From contig VZRN01004407.1 of the NCBI GenBank assembly GCA_013397935.1, positions 7,333,002 through 7,397,001 of the forward strand: a DNA stretch of 64,000 nucleotides, given 5' to 3'. Below are positions 12,001 through 24,352 of the stretch, one piece after another. Position 1 is the stretch's first letter. Every line of letters begins with the position of its first letter. This DNA is from Dasyornis broadbenti. Its lineage: Eukaryota; Chordata; Aves; Passeriformes; Dasyornithidae. A program made the position numbers and the translations under genes. The notes under the pieces were generated by a model, which saw only the letters and a list, made by a program, of their open reading frames with translations, searched no databases and had not been told where the DNA came from.

Positions 12001-15000
12001 GCTCGAGAAAGGCCTTGCCAACACAAGGAGGCTAGATTCTAATCTCTGGCATTGAGATAATTTCTGTAAGGTTTTGCCTATTAGCAGGTGGCTAGAGATA
12101 AATAAATTTAATGCACAAACTGTGCACGGTGTCCATAAGAAGGCCTCATCTGTAAATCAGCTGGGTGGTAACCATAGCTCAAAACCGCGTCCATCACAAT
12201 GTTTCACGTACAGAAAAGAACTGCTGATCTAAGCAGCCATCTTTGTGATATCAATCTTGGTAAATATGCTTTAGAAAATGATAAAGAAACTTTCAGTTAC
12301 CAAGAAATGCATACCATTCCAAGAGAACAAGAGGATTAGACCCTTGAGACAAAATGATGAAGGTATAGATCTAAATAAATAGGTGATATATAGGTTTAGA
12401 AAGCATTTAAGTTGTTGACAGAAAAATAGGAACATGATATGAAACTGTTCTCAAAGCAAGAGAAATGGAATCACATGGGAGTTTCAAACATTTTGTGTGT
12501 GCCTGTAAAACTGAGTTTCATGCTGAAATGGTATTTCTAGTGACATGTAATACAGCTAAGTTTTTAAGTCCCCTGTTCTCTCTTGCCAAAGGGAAATGTG
12601 GGCTAGGAATAGGATTTTCAAGTCCTCAAGTAGCATCATTCATTTGTCAAATGAATTGCCCCAGCTCCAGGGCCAACACCATCCCAGCCCTGGGCTTGAG
12701 GACCACCCAGTGGAGTCAAGGACAGCTCAGATTGTGCTTTCACCTACCCCTGTGCCTCTGTAGGAATAAAGACAGATGCCAAAGCTGAGACAGATGTTAG
12801 TTCTGTGGATTTTAGTTGTAGCCAGTAGGTGTGAATTCCATGGGGAGCTTGCTCTTCCTGTAAGAATGACAGCCAAATGTTATAGCTGTGTGGGATCACA
12901 GAGTGCACATCCTCTTCCAAACTCACTCAGAAGCAAAACCTAAATAGAGTTTGGCTCTTAATTGTATTGACAGCATTTATTTTCTCATGTAGACATAAAA
13001 TGCTTTGTCACTCTTTCTCAGACACACCCACTAGCCTATCCTTGTTTGCTGCAGGGAGCTCACTTTAAGTCAGTTCCTCCCTATTGTTTCTGGATCCTTG
13101 GCCTTTACACATAATTTTTTGTGTGTCTTGGAATATATATGTAAAAACACCTTTCATCTTTTCTTGCACAGTTTATGATATCTCTCTGCTTTTGTTCCCA
13201 TTTGTGGGACTGCAGTACATACATACACCTGACCTATGCACGTGCGCACCTCAGCATGAGTCACCTTATCCACATCGTCGTGACCAGAAACATGGTTCTG
13301 CTTCATGTGCTCGCATGCACTTCTGTGATTTGCAAGTATTCAAGAAACAGACAGCCATGAGCTAGCATCTTATTCTGTTGCTGGGATGTATGTTTTTTCT
13401 CTGGTACTTCGCAAATGTAACATAAGGTTATTAAACATGGAAATAAAACCCTCCTCTGCAGTATAGAAGTCAGATACTTGAGGACTTCTGAATGTGCAAA
13501 TATTTGTGTTTCTGCACAGTCAGGTGTGTTTGCCTATTGCCCTTCAAAGGCAGGAAGTCTGTGCCACTGCAGACTCACAGTGGTGGATTCTTAATGGGGA
13601 TCCCAACCCAAACTGACAGATGTTGGGTGTAATTTTTTTAACCTGTCAAGAACCATCTTTTTTTCTTTTGCATTTAATTTTTATTAACAAGATACAAGGA
13701 ACAAAGTACACTCAGAAGGAGGCATAGAAAGCTGTAGCAGTCACAGCCACTCCACAGAAAAGAGACACAGGAACATAGGAAAGGTTTACTGAGTTTTAAA
13801 TTGTGAATGGCACTCCATGCTGAGGCATAATTTTGGGGAGAAATCTGATGAGAGCTGTAGATTTAATTCAGAGCGGCACCACTGCGTTACCTTCACCCAA
13901 AATCAAGATCAACAGGAAAATGTCTGTATCTGTTTGTGTTGAAGGAGCAATCTGAATTCTGCCTTTCCATGACAGCTGCACTCTGATGAGGTCATGACAG
14001 AGTCACTGTCCCACTCTCTGCCTCATTTCTTTCATTGTAAAATATGATTTACTTCACTTATTCCCACAGGTTTTGTGTCTGTAATGGGGAGTGTACATCA
14101 TTAATTTACTATTGCTGTGGCTGGGAAATCAGGCCTGTCTTTCTCATTGCGTGTTCTCTGTTCATTACACACAAGCAGAACTGAAACCTGGAGGAACCAG
14201 AGAGTCCAGCTGTTGGGTGGAGGTTTTGCTGTGGTTCCCAAATACCCTCTTGTTGCTCTTGTTGGCTCAGGCTGTATTTGTAAACATTCACAGGCCCTCT
14301 CCTTTGGATTGTTCCTTAGAGCCAGATTTTCTTTTGATGTGAAACAGGATGTGTGTGTTAATTAATTTATTTTACTCGGGGTAGGAAATTACTGCCAATG
14401 TTCTTTGAAGAGTCCTGTGAGCCATCTCTCCCCTCGTGTAAACATTCAGGCAATTTTGGTTAAAATGTTTATTTTTTTAAAACGATGCAGAAATGTTAAT
14501 CTGGCTAGTTTACAGTGAAGAGGTTTTACAGGCTCTTTTAAAAATGTCAAGGTCATCTTTAAACAGTTACTGTTTAAACTGAGGAGGTGAAACACTGGAC
14601 CAAGAGGATTCAGAGATGAAAAAAATGAAAACCAGTATTTTCTGCTAACAGGTGTTTTTTGAGAGTTCTGTGCTGGTGAAAGTGATGGTGAAATACTCTG
14701 GAGACATTGCTTCTGCATTTACTCCTTTGTAATTGTACTGTGGACATTGTTAGTGAAAATACACCCTTCCTGCCTTAGTCCTAAATTTGAAAGGACTTCT
14801 GCCTGGTGATGACAGGAAAGTGCAGGCTCTGTAAACGTTGACTTCCTGAGACTGCCAGGAGGGGCCAGTTGATGCCAATTATGGCAGTGACGTTTGTGCT
14901 GTGGAAGTACACTACTTCTTGGCTTATAATGGACCAGGAGCTTTGATGATTAAATGTTGCTTGTAATGTTTCCCAGATTCGGAGTAATCTCTCAGGATAA

Positions 15001-18000
15001 AAAGGTTTGAAAATCCCAGTGCTGGATGATTCTGTCATTTTACATATAATGCAGCATTCCCACATGGGCAAGGAGCACAGGGTGTTCCTTGTCAAAACCA
15101 AAAACTTTCAAACTGCAAGTTTAACAAAATTAATAATAAACCCCTGTATTTTTTAAAATAACTTTCTATTTTTTTCGTGACAACATTAAATAACTTCAGT
15201 CATAGTTTGATGTTTAATTGATAGGGTGCTATGATCTGAGAGTTAAAACTGATCAGTCTATGACATGCTACCAGGCATGCACAATATTTTACCAAACAAG
15301 ACCAGGCAGATGCCTTTTTCTGAACAGACTGCAGTTTGGGATTGATCCATCAAGATACTATATGACAGCAAATTCCCCAAGGGAATTATTTGGTCTCTTT
15401 GTAATCTCAAGAGTCTGCATACATTTCAGTGTATCTTTGGTGTCTAGCACTCTTATTCTGGGACAATAATCCACAGCCATTTAAATCAAGATCTAACAGA
15501 AAACTCATTGGAAAAAAGTTCAGTATCTCCCCAAGGACTGTGCCATAAAATCAAGTGAGATGAGAAGAGGAAGGAATTGCAAGATGGATAGTGTGAGATA
15601 TATTAGTTTATCTTAATTTGACTTTAATTCAAATAGAGCTACTAATAGCCAAATGTTGTGATGACTTAGGTGGTGAGAGTTAAACTGGAGGTTTTCTCAA
15701 TGATCTGTGCTCCATTTTAAAAAGCAAAGAAGCAAAATTTGTTGCAGCTGGCACTAAATGGAAGGCTTTTCTTTCAGCAGTAGCAATAGATCCCATTGAC
15801 TGATCACCAGACTGATCATCAAACTGTTAATTTCTCATTTCTTTTGGTTATGGTTGACCCACAGCAATGAGTGACTTACTTTTCATATTCCTTTCAGTAT
15901 TCCAGATAACATTCAGCTCATGTGGACTGTCTGTTCATCATCTTTTTTGCAATATTAGCCTTTCCTTTGACAGGGACCTTAGTTTAAAAAGAGGGAGACT
16001 CCATTCAAGGATGTGGCATTAGTTTTCAGTATTCATTTAGTAATCAATACCATTCAGCATGGTAAATGTATAATGCCATACAATATTTTAAGTTGGTGGA
16101 GATATCTGGGATATAGGGAGAAATCTGTGTTCATCCTTTACATAACAGTCATTGAGTCATGCCATCTTGTTTAAACAAACAGTGTGAATCTTAAAATAGC
16201 CCCTGAACATTCCACTGCGATGGCCATATTCAAATGAATGTTCAAGATGTTTCCCCACTATCGTATACCCACACAGTAACCCTTCAGTGACAGCAGAGCT
16301 GCCCGGAGTCACTATTAAGCTACAATGGGCACTGATCATATGAATCTTTTTGCTTCCTCTGGTGAAGCAGGAAAATCTGCTTCTCTGTCATTCATCCACC
16401 AAGGGAAGCAGCAGAATGAAACATTTTGAGGCTAAGCTCATCTGAGGGTTATTTTAACATCCCAGTTATTGTTACTGGATAGTTATTAAAAGAACTTGTG
16501 GAACATGACCTTGTTGCCATATAAGTGGTGGGAAACCCTGCTCTTCACCCAATTAACAATTGACATTGGCCAGTTTCAAGAAGATAGAAGTGAAAACTTG
16601 GGATTTTTAATGCATTATTATGAATATTCTTATAGATACAGAACTAGAGGAAATTCTTATTGCTCACACTATTTCTCTAATCCTCATGGTTTTCTATAGG
16701 GTCTTATGGATAAATTTCAAATTATAATTTAGATGTGATAAAAGCATAAGTATGTTTTAAAACGGATCAGTGAAGAGAGCAGTCAGTGGACATTGCAGCA
16801 TTCCAAAATCGTTTAGCATTGTCTCTCTAGCAAGAAAAGTTTCCAAGAGGAATCTGGAAAGGTGACTCTTCTGCAGCTCACTCAGTTTCTAACCTAGAGC
16901 TCAGGCTAGTATTGGAGGGATTTGGGTTTTCATGAGATGAGAAATACAAAATCAGGCTGTTGTAGCCCCTTCTATATGGCTCTGCGGGTTGAAGTACTCA
17001 GCTTGTCAAGACTATCCATGTGTTATCTTCCACTAGGCTATGCCTGTGTCATATGTAGTTGTCCAGGAATCCAGAACAGCCTGTGCAATCAGTCAATAAA
17101 CCTAATATTGATCCCTCATTAAGGTAGGATAAGGCTCTAGTGAAAAGATTGTGTGTAGCGAGCTTTTGCCAGTTAAATATGGTGAATGTGTCCCAAATGC
17201 TTCCCTTTCCTAGTCAGAGACCTAGCCTGTGCTTCTGAAATCCAAAGTTGCAAGCACTTCAAGCTGGGAGGAAAATACCTCATGTCTAGGTGACTTGGAA
17301 AAATCCCAGTGAAAGGCATGTGTCCCCATGGCTCACTACAGGTGCTGGGGAAGCAGGCAGGCTGCCAGCAGGTACACAGAGCCTGCCCAGAGGCACCCAG
17401 GCACTGAGACCCTGGCAGACCACAGCTGCCCCCTCCTTTGTCTGAGCTCCCTGGGGGCAGTGACCCACAGCACTAAAGAACAGAGATGTACAGAATAGAG
17501 CTGGTCACTTGGACACACTACCTACTGACCCTGTCTCATAACAGTAGAAAGCTCCCAGAGACATTAAAATAGAACAAATTTGCAATGAGATCAGGTTATA
17601 CGTTTTATGAGCCATATAATTAACATGCGACACTCAGAGCCATGGGATATTATTGACTTAAATAGCTTGGTAACTATCAAAAAGGATTAGGCATTGACAT
17701 GAAACAGAATAGTATGTGCACTGACACAAGCTAGGATCAAAATTACAGGGGCTACCAATCCTGGTGCTTCAGGGCATATTTTGATCATCAGCTTGGGGTC
17801 AGGAGGAAAGCCACTCTCTAATCAAGAAGCACGCAATATGCACGTGGGTCATAGTTACGCGGATCTCTTTATTGGCCTGTTTTGATTCCATTCCCTTCTT
17901 CTTCTCTGTCTTCCTTTCATACCCTTCTCTTCCCCCTCCCTTACATTTATCATCTGGAATAGGTCACTACTGAAGACAAGACACTAAACTAGATGGATGG

Positions 18001-21000
18001 CTGAATAGTCCCTACTAATAGGGTAATTTAATATTTGCTTCTCTCCAGAACTCTATCATTTATTTCAAATATAAATTTTATATTCATTCACTAAGAAGTT
18101 CCTCTCTTTCCAATCTTCATTCTGTGCATGCTACTTTTTATTTTTATCAGCCTCACTTACAAATCCTCAGGGGCAGCAAATGAATGCCAGTTTGGGAGAC
18201 GGAAGAGAACAACCAGGCACATTAAAGGAAATTGATTTTCTTGGTAGATAGTCAACAATGGCATAAGTAAAAAAAGAAAAAATTGAGATTTTGTATAGCC
18301 AACATGAATGGCTATGTCACCTACGTCACCTATGAAAATAAAAGGGTTTTCTTCTGTGTACATGAATGTGAGTCTGTGAACAGTCATGACAAAATGATGC
18401 TTGATTTAGGTAACTCTTTGCACATTTCTTTGTAGATTCAGAAGCAAAATAATAGTGAAGAATTTCAAAACTTTTCCTCTTCTGCCAAAAATTTCCTCAT
18501 TTTAAGATGATGGAGTATTTCACACAATTTTAGATGCTCGGATGCTTTGTTTTGCATTTTCATTTGTTACTATACTGAACTAGTGTCAGGAAACCCCATA
18601 CAATAGCAGGGCAGGCTAAATTTTATTCCCTGTCATAGCCATGTGGGAGATAAGACCTACCTGGAGTCACTCACTTTAAAGAGGCAGGCTGGAGAGCAGA
18701 CGCATAGAGAGGAAAATTAGTTGATTCTTTATGGGACCGCAAGTTAATAGCAGAAACCCAGAAAACATCTATTTAAAAATATGCCTACTCATTTTCTCTA
18801 CTGCATGTTTCTTGTTTGCTTATTGCTTTCAACCTCCAGACTAATTTCTAACTCCACCCATTCTTATGCTTTCCAAGTCCTTTCTTTTTGCTAACACCCT
18901 CACTTCGTATCTGGTACTAGCCAGCACTGTTCCACTCAGCACTGTGATACATGCTGCCCTTGGGCTTGTTCAGCCTTGCTGGAAAGATGCATCTTCTCCA
19001 GCATCCTTCCCATTTTCCACAGTAGTTTGATTCCAGTTAGTTTCTGTGAACTAATTTTTCAGTCCTTCACTATGCTTCCCTAAAGAGCAACGCTTTTGTG
19101 CTATTGCCTTCCCACAGACATTCTTCAACATACCAAAGCTGACCTTAGGCTCCATGGACAGATGGGGCCTGATCCGAAGTCCATTAACATCAGAGGAAAT
19201 GTCCATTTACGCCCATGGGCTTGGCATTAAATCCTTTGCATTTTACTTACTTTCTTTAGTGCCTCTTACTCAGCTCCAGTTATTAAAATCAGATTAATAC
19301 CTCACAGATCCCTGACAGTTCAGAGTACTGTATAAGCCAAACTGTGCTACTTCAAAAGATAGAGACCAAAACTGCTACTCTGCTAATGTGAAATCTGCAG
19401 CTGGCTAATACTAAAAGCAAAGCATTACTTCCAGATTTCAATCCTGCACAACTCAGGTCAGGATCTCGCTTACTGTTCATTTGCTGACTCTCCCATTACT
19501 AGTGCATCGGCTCTCAAAAGCATTTCTTACTGTTCAGATATTTTCTGGTCCCTACAACATCATTCTGACCAGGCACCATCCAGATTCACTTCTGTTTGCA
19601 GTTTTGCTCTCAGTACAAGTAGACTGGAATGTCAGCCAGAACATCAATATTTCTTTCTGTTGACACAATACTCTCTTATCCATATTGCCACCCCTCCTCC
19701 TGCTTCATTTTGTCTACATTCCTTTTAAAAACTCTACTCTCATAATTTAGTCTCCCACTCAGTACTTGGTTTAATCAAGTCTGTCACTCAATTTATATCC
19801 CACTTCTCACTTAACACAAGTTTCTCAGTTAGCAATCTGTTTTTGTAGCACTTGCTATGCAGAACACATGGTTAGCTTTTCTTTACACACTTGCTCCTCT
19901 GTTCCCTTTCTGATTTCTAGACCTCACTTTTCCTTGTAACACTTGAAGATGAGAAACGTCCTCTTCTGTCTCCCTCTCTTTATGTTCCTTGTTTATTTTT
20001 ATGAGACCACTGCAATCAGAGCTTCTTAAATATCTTGGGGTGCTTTGTGTAGAGCACAGAACATTCCTTGAGTCCAGTTGAAACAGTTTTCAACTGCAGA
20101 ATAGCTCTCAGTTTAATACATAGCTTTAGGTAAACCTCTCCTGTTGCTGTACTTTTTTGTCATGGCTTGACCAACTTTCCTCTGCATAAAAGGTAGATTC
20201 ACTCCCTCTGGCTGCTTATTCACTACTCCATGCTAAAATTTGGTCCTAATCATCCACTCTCAGTTCTGTGTTGTGGAACAAAGCCCTGTTGCTCTGTACG
20301 TTTTAACACTGGGGAATGGGTTGCATATTTCCTGATGACATCGCCTGGTGCAACCACAGCACAAAGCTCACCTTTCCTGCACAAAGGACATCTGAAGTAA
20401 TTTTGGATGGTGGAAGTGCAGTGCAGGTTGTATATCAGCAACATTGCTCACCCCTGTATATGTAATCTCCCACTTGAATTTTCATATTATCACCTGATTC
20501 CCCTGGTAAGGACCATGGGTTGTCAAACTGCTTTCCTCCTTGGCTGAAACTGTTCTGTTAAAGAAACTGGTGGACCACCAAATGAGACTGTTGGAGCAGC
20601 TTTTTCTTGGCAGGGGGCCGATTAACTGATACCTGTTGGATAGATCGTTTGTTGGTTCTCTGAATTATACCGCTGTGTCAGCAGGTTTCCAGGTTTAAAT
20701 GCTGGCATGGTGTAAGATGCAGAATGCTGTTGTTTCATAATCACCTTCTAGAGGTATTGCTTTGTTGTAATGCTTCTGTTATGTTGTCCTACTTTTGCTA
20801 TCTACTTTCTGCATAGGCTGAGGGAATTTTTGCCCACTGCATCACTTCGGTGTAGTCTTTGCAGCACTAGGCTGGCTGCATTTAACCTGGAGATGGGGAG
20901 CAGGGAGGATATGCAGGTGGCTGCTGTCACTGCTTTTCATATGATTGAATAACATGATGATTTCATAGTCCAGACATGGCGCAGGAATATATGGTATTTA

Positions 21001-21150
21001 TACAGTACTCTTAATTTTCAGATCAGTTTAATGCTACTCCTGGCTTATGGTACACTCATCTGTCTCTCTGAATGTTCTTAACACAGCTTGCACTCCTAGT
21101 CACGCAGAAGAGGCCAGTGCAGCCCTTCCCTCTCTGGCTGGATCAGTGAC
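9021..21150. other. Upstream intergenic sequence, no gene recognised
   Basis: About 12 kb of AT-rich DNA without recognisable coding exons, RNA genes or named repeats. Local landmarks are a CpG-retaining patch at 10880-11050 with a donor-like GTGAGC, short (TTTG)n near 9883-9898, and a perfect 9-bp inverted repeat CAGTTGAAA/TTTCAACTG at 20075-20096. A GC-richer patch at 17290-17480 shows no coding signature. Confidence 0.55.
10880..11050. promoter_or_regulatory. CpG-retaining patch with donor-like motif (weak)
   Basis: Several CpG dinucleotides are preserved within about 170 bp of otherwise CpG-depleted sequence. CTGCAGGGTGAGCG near 10990-11003 resembles a splice donor. A 100-codon open frame (10835-11137) crosses the patch but has no recognisable domain. 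This could be a small regulatory element or an unannotated non-coding exon. Confidence 0.25.
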
Positions 21151-21155
21151 TGCCC

Positions 21156-21163
21156 TATATAAA
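21156..21163 (+). promoter_or_regulatory. TATA box upstream of the CAMK2G CpG island
   Basis: TATATAAA is a consensus TATA element. It would place a start site near 21185-21195, roughly 300 bp before the CpG island begins. It is followed immediately by a perfect inverted repeat AAATCTGC/GCAGATTT (21161-21168 and 21176-21183) around a 7-nt spacer. CpG-island promoters usually lack TATA boxes, so if functional this may serve a tissue-specific alternative start. Confidence 0.35.
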
Positions 21164-21728
21164 TCTGCATATTAAGCAGATTTGGCAATTGTTCAGACAG
21201 AGACAGGCTCACTTAAGTAAAAGGAGAAAACAAACTTGCTTATGAAGGCAGTGCAGCAGCACTCTCAGATGCTATGCTAGTAGAGACAGCACAGAGGCTG
21301 GTTTGTTTTCTTTTGTTGTTGGGAGACTGATGATTTCTGTTTGTCTTCTGCGTCCAAGTCCCATCACCATAAACCACGCGTGGGTGCAAATGCCGGTTCT
21401 CACTCTAACAGTTTCAAGACATTTCGCGTGTTACCGCTTTACCTCTGCACCAGATGGTTCATTTCCTCGGGGACTTCCACACGCGTCCCCAAGGTCGGGC
21501 AGCCTTACAGCGCTCAGGAGTAGCGGGCCCAACTTTGAGGTGGATCCGCAGAAGGGCTTGAGGCCCCGCTTACCCCGCTCGCGGGCGGCAGCACAGCGGG
21601 CCGGGCTCCCTGCGCTGGGCGCCGGGCTCGGACAGCGGTCGGGACAGGCGGCGGCAGCCGGGAGCTGCCGCCTCTCCCTCCCCGCGCACAGAGCGGCCGG
21701 AGCGAGCCGGGCGGCTGCTGCCTGCGGG

Positions 21729-22220
21729 NNNNNNNNNNNNNNNNNNNNNNNNNNNNNNNNNNNNNNNNNNNNNNNNNNNNNNNNNNNNNNNNNNNNNNNN
21801 NNNNNNNNNNNNNNNNNNNNNNNNNNNNNNNNNNNNNNNNNNNNNNNNNNNNNNNNNNNNNNNNNNNNNNNNNNNNNNNNNNNNNNNNNNNNNNNNNNNN
21901 NNNNNNNNNNNNNNNNNNNNNNNNNNNNNNNNNNNNNNNNNNNNNNNNNNNNNNNNNNNNNNNNNNNNNNNNNNNNNNNNNNNNNNNNNNNNNNNNNNNN
22001 NNNNNNNNNNNNNNNNNNNNNNNNNNNNNNNNNNNNNNNNNNNNNNNNNNNNNNNNNNNNNNNNNNNNNNNNNNNNNNNNNNNNNNNNNNNNNNNNNNNN
22101 NNNNNNNNNNNNNNNNNNNNNNNNNNNNNNNNNNNNNNNNNNNNNNNNNNNNNNNNNNNNNNNNNNNNNNNNNNNNNNNNNNNNNNNNNNNNNNNNNNNN
22201 NNNNNNNNNNNNNNNNNNNN
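21729..22220. other. Assembly gap, 492 Ns
   Basis: A run of Ns lies inside the CpG island. Extreme GC content on both sides explains the failure to sequence it. The gap size may be an estimate. It probably hides core promoter and 5' UTR sequence. Confidence 0.98.
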
Positions 22221-22371
22221 GGGGTGTCTCCGAGCCAGTTCTCGCGGTGCTGGCCAGGCTCAGCCTCCTTCCCCTCCCCGGCGAGCGGTGACTGTGCACG
22301 GCGGAGCGGGGAACGCCGAGCCGGGCGCCGGGGGAGCCCGTACCGCCCCGCCGAGCCAGAAGGAAGGCCGN

Positions 22372-22422
22372 AACGTGCACCCGCTTCACCGACGAGTACC
22401 AGCTCTACGAGGAGCTTGGCAA
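22372..22422 (+). CDS. CAMK2G: CAMK2G exon 1 (coding part, start codon missing)
   Basis: From 22373 the sequence encodes TCTRFTDEYQLYEELG plus AA, the first two bases of the next lysine codon. It ends at donor GTACGG (22423). This is the conserved N-terminus of CaMKII, leading into the glycine-rich ATP loop that is completed by exon 2. Family members begin with MAT and one to three further residues before TCTRF. Here the preceding codons read AAG GCC GNA ACG, with an N at 22371. There is no ATG between the in-frame TGA at 22289-22291 and the exon. The start codon and a few bases have therefore been lost or miscalled at the N. The exon alone does not separate isoforms: DEYQLY resembles beta and EELG resembles gamma, delta or alpha. 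The protein is a cytosolic and nuclear Ser/Thr kinase that assembles into dodecamers and decodes calcium/calmodulin signals. Confidence 0.93.
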
Positions 22423-24257
22423 GTACGGAGCCTGCTGTGCGCCCCGCGCCGCGCCCTGCCGCCCGCCCCGGCCCCGGGACCCACCGGCGCTGCCGGGAGC
22501 ACTGTGCCGGCGACTCGCCTCTCCCGGGAGCCGGAGGAGGATTAGTTGTCGCGCTGTAATCCTGTTCTCCAACCCCCTGTCCACCCCAGCGACACAGCCG
22601 CCGGAGGGAAAGGTGTTCCTGCCTCCTGGGTCGCCCCGCCGCAGCGGGTGTCCCCGCAGCCTGTCTCGGTCTGCGCGCTCCTGTTGCACCCCGAGATTTC
22701 CTCTCTTCCCTCATTTCTTTCCTCAGGACCTGGCTGCCCCGTTCCCCTCCCCTCACCGTCTCCCAGCTGCACGCTGCTGTTCCCTGCAACTGTTTCTGCG
22801 CTGGGACGCGACACTGTTACAGCCACTCCGCGATGCTTCAGTCCCTACTTCCTTGTCCCTGTGAAAGGACCAGGTGCTGCTGCACCGCGCTTCTCCTCCC
22901 TCCCTGCTTCCCTCGCTTCTTCCCTCCCTCTCTCCGCACTTGTCTCCGCATTGGCAGGCTTGCTGCTGCACCCTAGGACGGGGCTTTGCAGGGGAGCCCT
23001 GTTGGGCAGGAAAGCAGCGTAGAAGGGGCCAGGGTAGGATTACGGGGACAGTGCTTTCGTGGGTGCTGCTGCTCGCTCCCTCCCTTCCTGCACCGATTGC
23101 TGGGTTCTGCTGCATCTCTTCTCTCCAGCCCGGTGTCCCTGTCCCTCCCCACACTGCTGCAGCTGTGTGTCACCAAGCCTGGGCCCCGGTGCTAGTGCTC
23201 ACCTTGATGCTCATTGGTTTGTATGTAGAGGTTGAGGAAGGGGATAAAAAGACAGGACTCCACAGTATTGGAAGGATTCAAGCTATTTTAGGCTCCCTGT
23301 AGGACTAACTGTATGTGGGGCCCCTGTGCAGCTTCTGTTCCCCTTTCTCATAGCTGAAATATGTACATTTGTCCCTAGACATGGGTTTGCATTCCTGATC
23401 TGAAGGACTTGGAATTTTCTGCTAGTTCTCTCATATTTGTCCTTTGCACTTTACAGATCTTTCCTGTAAAGCTATTATTCTTTACCCACCATGGTTTTTT
23501 TGTTGTTTTTTAAGATACGGGGCTGTTTTCAAGTGCTTGTTGTGTAGTCCTGTCGATTTTGAGTCCCTGTCTTTTCACCTTGGTCTCTGTTGTATTCACT
23601 CTTTTTCCTCACGGAAATCCTTCTTCCCTTTCTCTTAGACCTCTTCTCCAAGAGGAATTCTCTTTGGAATAGTTGTAATAATATCAATAGTTTCAGCTTG
23701 AGAAAATGTACAGAGCCTCATAGCTTTCTATTCACTTCATTAATAGGTACATGCTTATCCCCATTTTGCTGGTGGGTTGAGGGATATAAGAGGACTAGTA
23801 ACTTTGCAAAGCGTTGCAGTGGTTTTGTGACCAAGCTTGCATTTGAACATGGAAGAAATGAGTCCTGGTTTTGTGCTGTAACTGCCAGGGATGCTGTCTT
23901 TGGGACATGGACCTACCGGCTAGTGTTCGCAGGGCCGTTCTGGGCTGTTTGTCTCCTGTTTAGCAATCCCTTCATGTCCTATTTCTGTGCCTGTATGGTC
24001 TCTCTCTCCCCACACAGTGTGCTCTTCCTACTGCACTGTGTGTGAGGGGGCTTGAGGAGTCTTCTTGAGTACCATATAGACTTAAGTTTTTTGCTGATCA
24101 GACAGCACACATTGTTCATCAGATTCACGGGTGTAATGTCCCTCCTCTGTATGTCTTGTGCTCTGTCAAAATCTGGTCCTCTCTGGGTACAGGAATTGTT
24201 GCTATTATATTCTCATTTTTGGTTTCATAGCACCTACCCTCTTTATTTTTCTTCCAG
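22423..24257 (+). other. CAMK2G: CAMK2G intron 1
   Basis: The intron is 1835 bases and phase 2, splitting the lysine codon AA|G of the GKG loop. The donor is GTACGG; the acceptor is TTTTTCTTCCAG ending at 24257. The first 700 bases are GC-rich and continue the promoter island, and the rest is T-rich. Open frames at 22546-23302 and 23590-24045 reflect pyrimidine-rich composition and match no family I recognise. Confidence 0.9.
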
Positions 24258-24352
24258 GGGAGCCTTCTCTGTGGTCCGCAGATGTGTAAAGAAAAATTCT
24301 TCACAGGAATATGCTGCAAAAATCATCAACACCAAAAAACTGTCAGCCAGAG
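24258..24352 (+). CDS. CAMK2G: CAMK2G exon 2 (kinase N-lobe, ATP-binding lysine)
   Basis: This 95-base exon encodes GAFSVVRRCVKKNSSQEYAA then KIINTKKLSAR. Its first base completes the lysine of GKG and its last base starts the next codon (Asp in the family). It contains the second half of the glycine-rich loop (GKGAFSVV) and the AAK motif, whose lysine binds ATP and is the one mutated in kinase-dead CaMKII. The variable stretch after RRCVKK identifies the paralogue. From memory, human gamma has CVKKTSTQEY, while alpha, beta and delta have CVKVLAGQ, CVKLCTGH and CMKIPTGQ. This copy (KKNSSQ) differs from human gamma at two positions. The acceptor is CTTCCAG and the donor GTTAGT. Skipping the exon would shift the reading frame, since 95 is not a multiple of three. 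Confidence 0.96.

Larger units (their letters stand above)
21475..23150 (+). promoter_or_regulatory. CAMK2G: CAMK2G promoter CpG island
   Basis: Dense CpG and GC-box-like sequence runs from about 21475, through exon 1, into the first part of intron 1. GC content stays high to about 23150, with pyrimidine-rich TCCC tracts at 22860-22960. The main transcription start and most of the 5' UTR probably lie inside the island, but 21729-22220 is unsequenced, so I cannot place the start site. Long open frames on both strands here are a product of GC richness and Ns. Confidence 0.8.

Noticed and set aside
16290..16320. Minus-strand codons resembling a serine-protease Asp-Ser-Gly motif (possible PLAU)
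   Set aside because: The neighbouring residues do not fit GDSGGP, and no other protease or kringle exon is nearby.
17290..17480. GC-richer patch with GGGGGCAG, weak CTCF resemblance
   Set aside because: Core match is incomplete; a similar GGGGGCAGTG near 9341 shows how common this is.
21303..22789. Very long open frames on both strands (up to 452 codons) across 21303-22789
   Set aside because: They cross 492 Ns, lie in a CpG island, and run in frames different from the real CAMK2G exon 1.
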